A stretch of 34,734 nucleotides of DNA from an uncultured Muribaculaceae bacterium. Its GTDB lineage: Bacteria; Bacteroidota; Bacteroidia; Bacteroidales; Muribaculaceae. The translations under genes were made by a program, and so were the position numbers. The DNA is taken from contig CAJLTZ010000016.1 in the NCBI GenBank assembly GCA_905209725.1, positions 1 to 34,734 on the forward strand, read 5' to 3'. Position 1 is the first letter of the stretch. The number at the start of each line of letters is the position of its first letter. The notes under the pieces were generated by a model. The model did not search any database. It saw only the letters and a list, made by a program, of their open reading frames with translations, and was not told the origin of the DNA. Positions 1 to 8,346 of the stretch are shown here, one piece after another.

Positions 1-10
1 CTGCATCAAA

Positions 11-53
11 AATCGGTCGCCCCTGCATTAACATTTTTTATGGGATGGGGTCT
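11..53 (-). repeat. Window-end repeat, left copy
   Basis: This 43-nt segment, read on the minus strand, matches 34524-34566 read on the plus strand. Apart from two T/C differences, 34 consecutive bases agree, starting at agaccccatccca and running through atgttaa to gcagggg. The two copies therefore lie in opposite orientation at the two ends of the window. Similarity stops sharply at the agacccc end (position 53 here, 34524 there), which suggests an element boundary. The rest of the element would lie outside the window on the left. The element family is not recognised. Confidence 0.6.
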
Positions 54-93
54 TATACTATTTGCGCCTCTCTCATCCGCCTTCTTCTGTGCC

Positions 94-118
94 TTAAAGC
101 TACGTGTGGTAACTTTAA
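94..118 (-). terminator. Hairpin after the endonuclease I gene
   Basis: A 10-bp stem with one G·U pair (94-103 with 109-118) and a 5-nt loop lies 22 nt past the endonuclease I stop codon. There is no clear T-run after it on the minus strand, so it may end or protect the transcript rather than act as a classical intrinsic terminator. Confidence 0.35.
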
Positions 119-139
119 AAACCTATCCACACTCATCTC

Positions 140-1852
140 CTATATCACAATTTTCATTGGCGCGTAACCATCGCGATGCAACAGGTAAATGCCGGCCGGA
201 AGCAGATAACGTGCCCCGTCGATCGCCGCATCATTGTATATAACGTTGATGCCGTTCACATCCGTGATGGTGATGTTGCCTCCCTCTCCTTCATTGCATA
301 CAATCGTAATCCCCTCGCTATCTATCTCCACACGGAAGGGCGCCGGCGCATAGGTCTGCGTGATGCCCGTTGCTGCTACATATATCACATTTGACGCAGG
401 TGATAGCACCCCTAAACGCGAATACTGCACAGTGTAACTTTCTGCCACGCCGGCCTCGCGGCCAGTTATCGGATAGTTCAACTCTCCGGTCTCATACGTC
501 TCGGCCTCCTGATTCCCCTCAAGATAGCGAACACGGGTAAGAACATAATAGTCGGCTTCGCCTGATGGCGCCTCCCAGTTGGCGGTATAGCCGGTGTCGC
601 TTATATTCGTTGCCTCTAGTGCATGAGGTGCGGTGAGAGTCCCTACCTCCCAGGCTTCCCCCTTGAGATTGACTACTATGCTCCCGTCAATGCCTCCGTC
701 ATAGAGAATTATTTTTGCAGAATGTGTCCCGGCTGACACAGGCATATAATTAATACCTAAAAGATAGCCACCCTTCCCATTGATTGTGGGCGCGGGAATA
801 CTCGTGGTCTCGGGCACAAATAGCGACGCATCAGTGCCTGACACTCGCACGCTGAGTGGCTCTTTCAGATTTTTGCCCACTATCTCAAGCACGCGGTGCA
901 CACTCCCGTTCACTGCCGCCGCCCCGAAATCAAGAGTCTCGCCATTGACAGGAACCGTGATTTCAGGATCGCCCGTGATGGGCTCGGTTGGATCGCTCCC
1001 CTCCTGATTCTGGATATAGAAGGTCTCGCTCATACGCAGTCCCCATATATATTCAGCAAGCTCGGGAAAGTCAACGAATGGATTCCGGTTCCCCTGACTC
1101 TGCTCCACATAATTGTTCCTCTCTATCTCTTTCTGACTTACCCTGTCCGTGCGGCTCCACTGTAAAAGCATCTCGATAGCCCAGTTCTGCAGGCTCGGAT
1201 ACGACCCGTCTCGGAAGATATAGGTATACACCCAGTCAAGGTCGTCATATACTGTGGCCATATAAAACACGGCACGCGCAAAATCCCCTTTGTATTCATC
1301 CGCAGGCTCAAACACATATTTGCTGCCTCCTCCATACCCCGCCTTCGCTGTGCCCACCTTGGTCACGCCATTGTCGAAATCCAGCCGGTCGGCAATGCCG
1401 AAGGGATAATGCAATTTCGCCTGGTTGGCGGCCCCATCGGAGGGATAAAGGTTCCACATATCGCTGTAGGCAGGCGTGTATTCCACGTTTCCATTCTTCT
1501 TCCACCAGGATTTCGGCACCGCATGCTCGCGCTGCATCCTGTTGGCGGAGAAGGAGTCGCGCCCCGACTGCCAGCTCTGGATCAGATACACTTCATCGCT
1601 ATACATATCCCACCACCGTTTGCATCCGTTGTATAAGTCGGGATACACGTCGGAATTTATCCAGTAATTCGGGAGATTGGTATAATTGAGTGTGGTATGC
1701 TTCGACACGCATTCTTTCGCGGCGGCTTTCAGGGCCTCCCGCTTCTTGCCGTCCATCCGCGTATAATAACCATCTTTATAGCCGGCATCGGCATTCACCG
1801 ATATCAGGATGGCTATCGCCGACAGCATCAGGATTCTGTAGATATTTTTCAT
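140..1852 (-). CDS. Secreted endonuclease I family nuclease with FnIII-like and C-terminal sorting domains
   Basis: This is a predicted non-specific extracellular or periplasmic DNase/RNase of the endonuclease I family (Pfam PF04231), 570 aa. A signal peptide ends near residue 23. The nuclease domain spans about 25-270 and contains the family's REHAVPKSWW motif (Glu109-His110), then D-M-W-N-L-Y-P-S-D-G-A-A-N (Asp131 to Asn143), equivalent to the metal-binding Asn and His region of Vvn/EndA-type enzymes. A beta-sandwich of ASH/choice-of-anchor type follows (about 295-400), then a fibronectin III-like domain (about 405-490) and a ~70-residue tail resembling a type IX secretion sorting domain. 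The start was set at 1852, not the in-frame codon at 1915, because the signal peptide begins there and the longer reading would run through a strong intercistronic hairpin (1889-1923). It is the last gene of the putative DNA-scavenging cluster. Family assignment is firm; surface or secreted location is inference. Confidence 0.9.
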   Translation of the reverse strand: MKNIYRILMLSAIAILISVNADAGYKDGYYTRMDGKKREALKAAAKECVSKHTTLNYTNLPNYWINSDVYPDLYNGCKRWWDMYSDEVYLIQSWQSGRDSFSANRMQREHAVPKSWWKKNGNVEYTPAYSDMWNLYPSDGAANQAKLHYPFGIADRLDFDNGVTKVGTAKAGYGGGSKYVFEPADEYKGDFARAVFYMATVYDDLDWVYTYIFRDGSYPSLQNWAIEMLLQWSRTDRVSQKEIERNNYVEQSQGNRNPFVDFPELAEYIWGLRMSETFYIQNQEGSDPTEPITGDPEITVPVNGETLDFGAAAVNGSVHRVLEIVGKNLKEPLSVRVSGTDASLFVPETTSIPAPTINGKGGYLLGINYMPVSAGTHSAKIILYDGGIDGSIVVNLKGEAWEVGTLTAPHALEATNISDTGYTANWEAPSGEADYYVLTRVRYLEGNQEAETYETGELNYPITGREAGVAESYTVQYSRLGVLSPASNVIYVAATGITQTYAPAPFRVEIDSEGITIVCNEGEGGNITITDVNGINVIYNDAAIDGARYLLPAGIYLLHRDGYAPMKIVI

Positions 1853-1888
1853 GTTATTCGGATAAGAGGGTAATGGGATATGATAGAT

Positions 1889-1923
1889 ATTGGAGGGTGC
1901 TTCGCTGCGAGACACCCTCCAAT
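1889..1923 (-). promoter_or_regulatory. Intercistronic 11-bp hairpin
   Basis: A perfect 11-bp stem (1889-1899 with 1913-1923, core ttggagggtg) encloses a 13-nt loop. It lies between the DUF5689 lipoprotein stop (1967) and the endonuclease start (1852). No T-run follows on the minus strand, so an mRNA processing or stabilising role, or a partial attenuator, fits better than full termination. A weaker 5-bp stem lies next to it (1934-1938 with 1946-1950). Confidence 0.5.
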
Positions 1924-1966
1924 GATCTAACGCCCGGGAATTATGCCCGGTTCATATCCGGTTATG

Positions 1967-3688
1967 CTATTTCACTTCGGAGATATTTCTGATGGCGCGA
2001 GTGCCCATATATTCCGCGATATTGCACTTCACCTTAACCTTCTTGCCGAATGCCGACGGATTGGCCTGCAGGCCGATCTGCTTCTTCACAGCCGAGGTGA
2101 GCATTGCCGGCACGGAGTTGGAGGTGGCTGCCTGGCCGGGTGCATATTCGGAAAGAATCACGTTGGAATTGTTCAGGTAGTTGCTCGATCCGGCTGTGGG
2201 GTCTGCGCTCCACACTGCCGACCCAGACCAGTTCATATCCGAAACATATCCCACGATATAGCCTTCCACCCATACGCCCGACATGTCGGAGGTGCTGCGC
2301 ATCACGGCGCCGATGTTGTAGGGATCGGCTTCTGTGCCGCTGCCCTTGGCGTCGGGTGCAGGGATGGGTGCATTGGGATCCACTCCCTCAATCTCGAAGC
2401 TGTCGCTGCCGCCTGCACATTGGATAAGGCCGGTCATGCCATAGAATTCGCCTATGGTGGCGTTAACCTTGATGGCACGCTTGTATACCTTCGGATTGTC
2501 CACGAGATTGCCGTAGGTGCGGAGCTGCGTCTTCTGCGGAAGGGCAAGCGTGATGCACTTGGTATAATCTGTCTCGTCGGGGGAGGCGGCAAGCACGAGG
2601 TTGTCGTCCATCTCGGCGTTGGCACCGAAGATGATGTCATCGTTCTTGGTCACATGGCTTACGCCGGCCTTCACAGAGCCTACGATATAGGCCGAAGTCC
2701 AGCCGCTCATGCCCATGTTGTCGGGATTAAGCACATCCTCCACAGTATAGGGATCATCAGCATCGCCCTTGGTGCTGATCATCACATCCTCCGGACCGCG
2801 GAGCGTCAGTTGCCAGGAGTCGCCATAATAACCGAGGATACCGCGCACCGTGCCGTGACCGGCGGGTATGGTGTCGGTGTAGAAATTGCTGTATCCGGAG
2901 TTGCGCACATCTATCGTCTGGCCGGAGGCTGTCTTCAATGTGCGGTTCACACTCTCTTCATATACGGCATAGGGTTCCTTGCCGCCATCCACGAAGGAAC
3001 AGTCGCGAATCTCCACGAGCTGGCTCTGCATCTTGAGCATCGCCTCGCCAGCACCGGGAAGGGGGAGGTCTGTTATCACATAATAGCATTCATCGGCAGG
3101 ATAAGCACCACCCTGCTCCACAACCTTCGTCTCTGGCTTAGGCGCGCCGTTCTTCTGCGAGTGCTCAAGCCAGAGAGGCCACGCCATGAAACCGAGCTGG
3201 TTCTCGCCGTTGTAGGGCTCGCTCAGTGCTCCTACCTGCAGCAGACCTCGGTAATAGCCCATGCGCAGGCCGGTGATGTCCACCACCACCTCCTGACCGG
3301 GACGGTAGTCCACATACATGCTCTGCTGATTGATCGAGAAGGCAAGCGCAGCCGTCTCATCCTGAATCACCAGCGATTTATAGATATTGCCGGTGGCATC
3401 ATTGCTCACCACGCGTCCCTTCACGATATAATGCGAACCATCTTCACGTGTTCCCACCAATGTGCGTGTCGGATCCGACTCATCATAAAATTTTGAATTG
3501 GAATCCGAGATGCCATTCTCTGCGGCAAGCTTAAGGTCTAGTATCGAGGTGTTGGCCTCGAGCGTGGCTGCCGGGACATCAAGCCCCGGTGTGTCCATGT
3601 CGGCCTGACAGGCGCTCATCACTGCCGCCATCATGGCCGCCGCCATGCCCAGATATATCGATTTATTCTTTTTCATCTTGATGTTCAT
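1967..3688 (-). CDS. DUF5689/DUF6359 surface lipoprotein
   Basis: The product is a 573-aa predicted lipoprotein of unproven function. A lipoprotein signal ends in MSAC, with Cys27 as the lipidated residue. Residues ~45-310 resemble DUF5689, an OB-fold-like Bacteroidota module (phrases such as YIVKGRVVSND and LVIQDETAALAF). Residues ~315-430 and ~445-573 are two DUF6359-like repeats, each opening with a 'DPY-I/V' segment followed by a YIVG strand. The start overlaps the previous gene's stop as ATGA, supporting this start codon and translational coupling. Two similar lipoproteins next to a TonB receptor and nucleases suggest a ligand-binding role at the outer membrane, perhaps for nucleic acid. 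That role is inference from context and the OB-like fold. Confidence 0.8.
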   Translation of the reverse strand: MNIKMKKNKSIYLGMAAAMMAAVMSACQADMDTPGLDVPAATLEANTSILDLKLAAENGISDSNSKFYDESDPTRTLVGTREDGSHYIVKGRVVSNDATGNIYKSLVIQDETAALAFSINQQSMYVDYRPGQEVVVDITGLRMGYYRGLLQVGALSEPYNGENQLGFMAWPLWLEHSQKNGAPKPETKVVEQGGAYPADECYYVITDLPLPGAGEAMLKMQSQLVEIRDCSFVDGGKEPYAVYEESVNRTLKTASGQTIDVRNSGYSNFYTDTIPAGHGTVRGILGYYGDSWQLTLRGPEDVMISTKGDADDPYTVEDVLNPDNMGMSGWTSAYIVGSVKAGVSHVTKNDDIIFGANAEMDDNLVLAASPDETDYTKCITLALPQKTQLRTYGNLVDNPKVYKRAIKVNATIGEFYGMTGLIQCAGGSDSFEIEGVDPNAPIPAPDAKGSGTEADPYNIGAVMRSTSDMSGVWVEGYIVGYVSDMNWSGSAVWSADPTAGSSNYLNNSNVILSEYAPGQAATSNSVPAMLTSAVKKQIGLQANPSAFGKKVKVKCNIAEYMGTRAIRNISEVK

Positions 3689-5259
3689 TTTATCGGTTCA
3701 CCTTTAATAAGAACGTTTCTCACTTCCCAAGTGTTGGCGCCCTGAGAATTTGAGCCATAGATGAAGGCAAGCTGGATTCTCTTACCCTCAAAGGCGCTCA
3801 GGTCCATCTGACCGCTCGATGAGAACTGCCATTTGTCGGCCACTGGCCATTGCTTGATCTCAAGTCTTGTCCATTCCGTGGCTCCTTCGAGTCTTACGGC
3901 AAAGCCGCAAAGTTGCCGGAGGGTGGTCTGGAATTTGGCTGCATGGTCGAAACTTACCTTCGGAGATTTGAAGCCTGCAAGATCAATCACTGGTGAAATC
4001 GCATATGACTCAGCTTCGATATTCTTGCCTCCCACATAAGCCGTTCCGTTCAGATAGTGTTTACCACTAAATTGTGTCCAGCTCCACACGTAACTGAGTC
4101 CAGGGCCAAGCTTCACATCCTCGAACACCCAGTCGCAGCTTTCTGAGCCTTCGTCAAGGCCTCGGTAAATTTCATTCGGGTCTTTCGGCCTCTCGGGGTC
4201 AATCTCAGCGACATTGCCCACATTGATGTTGTCGATGCCGAAGGTCACAGAGTTGTCGTCGCCGCCATGACGGTTGAAATAACGCCATGCGATATAGATA
4301 GTGCCGGTGTAGGCGCTCAGATCCACTGTGCCTGATTTCACCCAGTTTGCGCTTGCGCCGCCAGAAGGAGTGGCGATGGTGCAGGCCAGCGAGTCTTTCT
4401 CTGCTGTCTGAGGGTTCCAGTCTCCTTTGAGCACGAATGCCGTCAGAGTGCTTTCACCTGAATAGCGGGCCTGGGTCTCGAAGGTCAGGGTCTTGTCTGT
4501 CAGCGCCGAGGCATCCACTGCCGGAGATACAAGCCACATCTCATACGGACCTCCCTTGGCGGTGCCATAGCGTGAACTGCAATTCATATAGTTGTTGCCG
4601 CTGAAGGATGTCAGACTCCAGCCCTGGAGACCGCCTGAAGTGACAATATTGCGCCAGCCAAGCGCATAATATGCAGATACGTTGTCGCTCCAGTTGAAAC
4701 TCTGCCAGAAGCCCGGCACCGGTGCCAGCCCCTCTGTAGGCTCATCCTGCATGCCTGTCGTTCCCCAGTTATAGTCGGTGCAGTCGCGAAGGCCATACGC
4801 TCCGCAGTATTTCCTGCCACTCACACCCTTGATGGTCACCAGCTTGCCGAGATTGTCGGCGTTGGAGGCGAGGTTAAGTCCGTCACGCACAGGTCCCGAA
4901 GGGAGCTGCACTGTAGCGCAGTTCTCAAAGTTCGTCTCGTCGGGGGTCATCGCAATCAGAAGGTTACTGTTCGTACCGAACGGACCTTCGAATTGCGCGC
5001 ACTTGGCGTTGAGCACATTGCCGATGTCGGTGTTGCACACGCCCACAATATATCCTGTCACCCATACCTCCTTCCGCTCCGGATTCACAGAACCGAGGCG
5101 AAGCTGATATGCTGTCATAGGATTGTTCCAGGCGCCGGTGCCTATGCGGTCGCCCTCCGGCTCCGGAATCGGCGGCTCATTCTTCGTGTCGCTGCAGCCG
5201 GCCAGGAAACCGCTCATCAACACCGCCGCCATCATTATATATTTCTTGATTGCTTTCAT
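3685..5259 (-). CDS. DUF6359 and choice-of-anchor J lipoprotein
   Basis: A 524-aa predicted outer-membrane lipoprotein with lipobox LAGC (Cys22). Residues ~40-160 form a DUF6359-like OB module (WVTGYIVGVCN; LLIAMTPDETNFENCATVQLP), closely matching the middle module of the downstream neighbour (LVLAASPDETDYTKCITLALP), so the two genes share ancestry. Two choice-of-anchor J-like beta-sandwich domains follow (about 175-350 and 365-520), each with 'SFSGNNYMN' or 'QFSGKHYLNG' and 'LVSPAVD' or 'AISPVID' type motifs. Its TGA overlaps the ATG of the next gene. An AAGGAAG sequence lies about 9 nt before the start. A MITE-like element sits just upstream and separates it from the TonB receptor. Catalytic residues were not recognised, so it is probably a binding or adhesin-type component. 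Confidence 0.8.
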   Translation of the reverse strand: MKAIKKYIMMAAVLMSGFLAGCSDTKNEPPIPEPEGDRIGTGAWNNPMTAYQLRLGSVNPERKEVWVTGYIVGVCNTDIGNVLNAKCAQFEGPFGTNSNLLIAMTPDETNFENCATVQLPSGPVRDGLNLASNADNLGKLVTIKGVSGRKYCGAYGLRDCTDYNWGTTGMQDEPTEGLAPVPGFWQSFNWSDNVSAYYALGWRNIVTSGGLQGWSLTSFSGNNYMNCSSRYGTAKGGPYEMWLVSPAVDASALTDKTLTFETQARYSGESTLTAFVLKGDWNPQTAEKDSLACTIATPSGGASANWVKSGTVDLSAYTGTIYIAWRYFNRHGGDDNSVTFGIDNINVGNVAEIDPERPKDPNEIYRGLDEGSESCDWVFEDVKLGPGLSYVWSWTQFSGKHYLNGTAYVGGKNIEAESYAISPVIDLAGFKSPKVSFDHAAKFQTTLRQLCGFAVRLEGATEWTRLEIKQWPVADKWQFSSSGQMDLSAFEGKRIQLAFIYGSNSQGANTWEVRNVLIKGEPIK

Positions 5260-5277
5260 CTTTTCTCTTCCTTTAAT

Positions 5278-5298
5278 TGAAGTTGTCTAAACTTATTT
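5278..5298 (+). repeat. Left terminal inverted repeat of the MITE-like element
   Basis: The 21 bases are the exact reverse complement of 5453-5473. TTAAT at 5273-5277 precedes them. Confidence 0.8.
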
Positions 5299-5452
5299 TT
5301 ATGGTAAGATTTATTAAGATTTTGGAGTGGATTTCTTCGATCGAAGAGGCAGCGACCTCTCGGTCGGTGCCGATGAGAGCGGAGAAATACGCCCAAAAGA
5401 TTAATGAAGATTGCCATAAAGTTTACACATCTTCAGATTTTTTAGTTTACGT

Positions 5453-5473
5453 AAATAAGTTTAGACAACTTCA
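5453..5473 (-). repeat. Right terminal inverted repeat of the MITE-like element
   Basis: The 21 bases are the exact reverse complement of 5278-5298. TTAAT at 5474-5478 follows and matches the left flank. Confidence 0.8.
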
Positions 5474-5502
5474 TTAATTGTTAGATCCGATTGCGGATTC
5501 AA

Positions 5503-8295
5503 TCAGAATCTGATTCCCACGTTCAGGAATACGCGGATGCCCTGCGCATAATATACCTTATTCGGGAATTTGTTCACGTTATAATCCGTGTAGTCGAATT
5601 TACCTTCCTGCCAGCCACCGGTCTGGATGTTGCGGTTGTTAAGCAGGTTGTTTACGCTCAGATTGAGATTGATGGAGCCGAACTTCGTGTAAATCACCTT
5701 GCCCACGCTCACATTCATCACCCATTCGCTGTTAAGTTTGTCCTGACGGGTGATTTCCGCCTGACGCTCGCGGTATTGTTCTTCTGTCTGACAGAATTTC
5801 CAAAGTCCGGGCATTGCCTCGTGGCGTGTCGGCGCAAGCTCGAAATAGCCGTCGCCAAACCACTGCGCATTCACCTCAAAGAACCACTGCTTGATATTAT
5901 AGTTAACAGCCATAGAGTAAACCTGCTGCGGTGTGCCGCCCACATAATATCCTTTCAGATAGGTGCGACGCTCAATGTCTGCCTCACTGCCATTCTCATA
6001 ACTGCGGATACCCATCGGATCATTCTGATACGTATAGCGCGAGAATGTTCCGGCTGCTGATATGCTCAGGTTGTGCAGAATCTTGAATTCCATACCGAGT
6101 TCTACACCCTTGAATTCGGTCTCTACGCCCGACATTGAATAGTTCATCATGGCGAAGACGTCATAATCGAAGAAGCCGGTGCGCTTCATGCCGTCCCAAA
6201 TGCGGGTGTAGAAGCCGGTGATGCTGCCGCGGAAGCGAGAGTAGTTCCAGGTATAGGAAAGGTCGGCGGCAAAGTAACGCTCGTTTTTCAAGTCGCCCAC
6301 GGCCGTGTCCTTGGTGCGGGGTGATACATATGCGTCATAGGGAAGCGGGGCGCGTGTGCCGTAGGCGGCATGTGCCGTGAAGTAATTGCGACCATCGAGC
6401 TTATAGGTGGCCCCGGCCTTGATGTCATAGTTGAAGAAACTGTGACGGTCGCCTTTGCCGTAGGAATTCTCGGGAGCACGGCCATTCTGCATGTTACCGT
6501 GACGCTGGAAACTGACTTCCTTGAGCTCGAGTGCATAGTTCACATTCCAGTGGCGTGTGTTGATCTGGTTCTGAACCCACGCGCGTGCGGTGATGTCGCG
6601 GATGTTGTAGTCATAGCCGAAGATATCGCCCTCTTTCACGCGGCGGTTCGGGTTGCGCTGGTCATTCTGCATGATGTCAGTGTTGCCCACGAAGTCGCGC
6701 TCCGAGAAGTTGTCCACATCAAGCCAGAAGGCGCCCCCAAGAAGATTGCGCACTGTCTTGTAATAATGCGCGTCGGTGTAGGTGAGGTTAATGCCTGCCT
6801 GCAGTGTCATTATATCGCTCAGGCGATGGTCAAGGAAACTGTTGAGCATATAGGCATTGAAGTTGGAGTGACGGTTCTCCAGGATATAGCTGGAGCGGCC
6901 GAGCATCTCGGGATTGTTCGGGTCGCGCGGGAAGCTCGTGTAGTTCTGAAGGTTGGCCTGATAGATGGCGTCCCAGTTGATCTGACGGTGTGCCTTGTCG
7001 CCACCCCACCAGTCGGCCACTGTCTGCATCTGGCCGAGCTGTGCGGCATAGATGTCGGGATATTCAGTCGGATCCACATCGGGCTTGTAATAACTCGGGA
7101 GATATTTGTAATAATCCGGACGCGGGTCGGGAGTCATATAGAAATTAAGCGCCGAACTGCTGTAATTGCTCGAACGGAAACCGATACCGGTGTTGAGTTT
7201 GGTGCCCATCTTGGGTTTCCAGATCCAGTTCACGAGTACGCTCGGATCGAAGCTCTCCACGATTCGTGCGCTTTTCTTCTTGCCGTTCAGGTAGCCCCAG
7301 CTCGGGTTGTAGAGATTGCTGCCTGCAAGGTCGTATGCCTCCTGCGTGGCGGCCTGGTTGGTGGCACGCTGTGTGGGTGCACCCCAGGTGCTGATGTTCA
7401 GCGAGTGCTGGTCGTTGAATACCTTCTGCAACGAAAGGAAATAGCCGAAGGAGTTATAGAATGTTCCCTCTATCACGCCCTCCGGTGCATAGCGCCCGAT
7501 CAGCGATGCCGTGAAGGCCCAGCCATGCTTGTTCAGGCCGGTGCTGTATTGCAGCATGGCACGAAGCATATAGTTGGAGTTGGTGTAGGAGAGATTTCCC
7601 TTCCAGCCCGGAGCATATTCGGAGGCATAGGTGGAATAGTTGGTGGTTCCGCCCGGCATACCATATCCGTAGCTGGCAGCCTCAAGACCAATCTCCGTGC
7701 TCCTGTTGCGGAACGCGCTCGATGTCATGCCGCCGAGCATCGAGTAATTGAAGCGCCCGCGCATCGCATCATTATAGTTGAAGCCGTTCACATAGCCTGC
7801 CTGCCAGTTCTGGGCATATCCGCGCATGCGGAAGCGAGCCGTGGAGAATTGATAGTTGGCGGCCTGATAGAAGATATCGTCAGTGGCGCCCTGGATGGTT
7901 CCCACCGACTGTCCCATTCCTTCGTCGTCGAGCACATCCTGCTCGTCGAAAAGGAAATTGTCGGAGTTCAGGTCGCCGGCCGTATAGCCCGAGACTGTTA
8001 GTTTGATCTCCCCTAAGTTTTTCATCATTCCGGCCGTGATCTCCACATCCTTATAGAGATCGTCATAGCCCGAGGCGATAATCTCGAGCTGGTCCTTGCC
8101 GGGGGCGGCGTTGCTTATAGTGAACGTGCCGTCGCCGCCCGAGGTCACGAATATTGCCTGGTCGCTGAGCACTATGTTGGCATCGGCCACGGGACGCCCC
8201 GTCTTCGAGTCTACGAGAGTGCCCGTCAGCCCCGTCTCGGCAAGTGCCGGCAATGCAAGCGCCATCAGGGCCATCAGTGTCATTCTTATCCGCAT
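5503..8295 (-). CDS. TonB-dependent outer-membrane receptor
   Basis: A 930-aa outer-membrane transporter. A short signal peptide (ending ALPALA, ~19) precedes a CarboxypepD_reg-like domain (about 21-105, GTLVDSKTGRPVADANIVL). A plug domain follows (about 115-250, with RFRMRGY and GGTTNYSTYASEY), then a long beta-barrel ending in the typical terminal Phe (VGIRF). The family imports large ligands using TonB energy. No SusD-type lipoprotein gene is adjacent, so this is not a standard SusC/SusD polysaccharide locus. It follows the EEP nuclease gene by about 50 nt, implying cotranscription, and precedes two OB-module lipoproteins and endonuclease I. A nucleic-acid-derived ligand is therefore a reasonable inference, but the substrate cannot be read from the sequence. 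Confidence 0.9.
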   Translation of the reverse strand: MRIRMTLMALMALALPALAETGLTGTLVDSKTGRPVADANIVLSDQAIFVTSGGDGTFTISNAAPGKDQLEIIASGYDDLYKDVEITAGMMKNLGEIKLTVSGYTAGDLNSDNFLFDEQDVLDDEGMGQSVGTIQGATDDIFYQAANYQFSTARFRMRGYAQNWQAGYVNGFNYNDAMRGRFNYSMLGGMTSSAFRNRSTEIGLEAASYGYGMPGGTTNYSTYASEYAPGWKGNLSYTNSNYMLRAMLQYSTGLNKHGWAFTASLIGRYAPEGVIEGTFYNSFGYFLSLQKVFNDQHSLNISTWGAPTQRATNQAATQEAYDLAGSNLYNPSWGYLNGKKKSARIVESFDPSVLVNWIWKPKMGTKLNTGIGFRSSNYSSSALNFYMTPDPRPDYYKYLPSYYKPDVDPTEYPDIYAAQLGQMQTVADWWGGDKAHRQINWDAIYQANLQNYTSFPRDPNNPEMLGRSSYILENRHSNFNAYMLNSFLDHRLSDIMTLQAGINLTYTDAHYYKTVRNLLGGAFWLDVDNFSERDFVGNTDIMQNDQRNPNRRVKEGDIFGYDYNIRDITARAWVQNQINTRHWNVNYALELKEVSFQRHGNMQNGRAPENSYGKGDRHSFFNYDIKAGATYKLDGRNYFTAHAAYGTRAPLPYDAYVSPRTKDTAVGDLKNERYFAADLSYTWNYSRFRGSITGFYTRIWDGMKRTGFFDYDVFAMMNYSMSGVETEFKGVELGMEFKILHNLSISAAGTFSRYTYQNDPMGIRSYENGSEADIERRTYLKGYYVGGTPQQVYSMAVNYNIKQWFFEVNAQWFGDGYFELAPTRHEAMPGLWKFCQTEEQYRERQAEITRQDKLNSEWVMNVSVGKVIYTKFGSINLNLSVNNLLNNRNIQTGGWQEGKFDYTDYNVNKFPNKVYYAQGIRVFLNVGIRF

Positions 8296-8346
8296 GGTAT
8301 ATCTTATTTTCTGTTATTGCAGTTTGGGTTATTTCTCTCTTCCCTC

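Larger units (their letters stand above)
5278..5473. mobile_element. MITE-like fold-back element
   Basis: A 196-bp element fills the gap between the TonB receptor and the lipoprotein genes. Its ends are perfect 21-bp inverted repeats (5278-5298 and 5453-5473, core gaagttgtctaaactt). A second, imperfect inverted segment continues the symmetry (5298-5327 with 5391-5420, about 22 of 30 positions matching), with about 32 extra bases in the right arm. It is flanked by TTAAT on both sides (5273-5277 and 5474-5478), which looks like a target-site duplication. It carries no transposase, so it would need one supplied in trans. TTAA-type targets are known for IS1380-like elements, but the terminal sequence was not matched to any family. 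Confidence 0.7.

Noticed and set aside
1943..3496. A 517-codon plus-strand open frame
   Set aside because: It is antisense to the DUF5689 lipoprotein, which has a lipobox, domains and ATGA coupling. The antisense product is His/Gly/Ala-rich with no domain.
5277..5477. A 66-codon ORF spanning the MITE-like element
   Set aside because: It starts and ends inside the inverted repeats, so it is a by-product of the element; no known protein resemblance.
6370..8001. A 543-codon plus-strand open frame
   Set aside because: It is the shadow of the TonB receptor; the translation is low-complexity Val/His/Ile-rich and lacks any recognisable motif.
5503..8295. Classical SusC/SusD polysaccharide utilisation locus
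   Set aside because: No SusD-type gene, glycoside hydrolase or sugar-sensing regulator is adjacent; the neighbours are nucleases and deoC.
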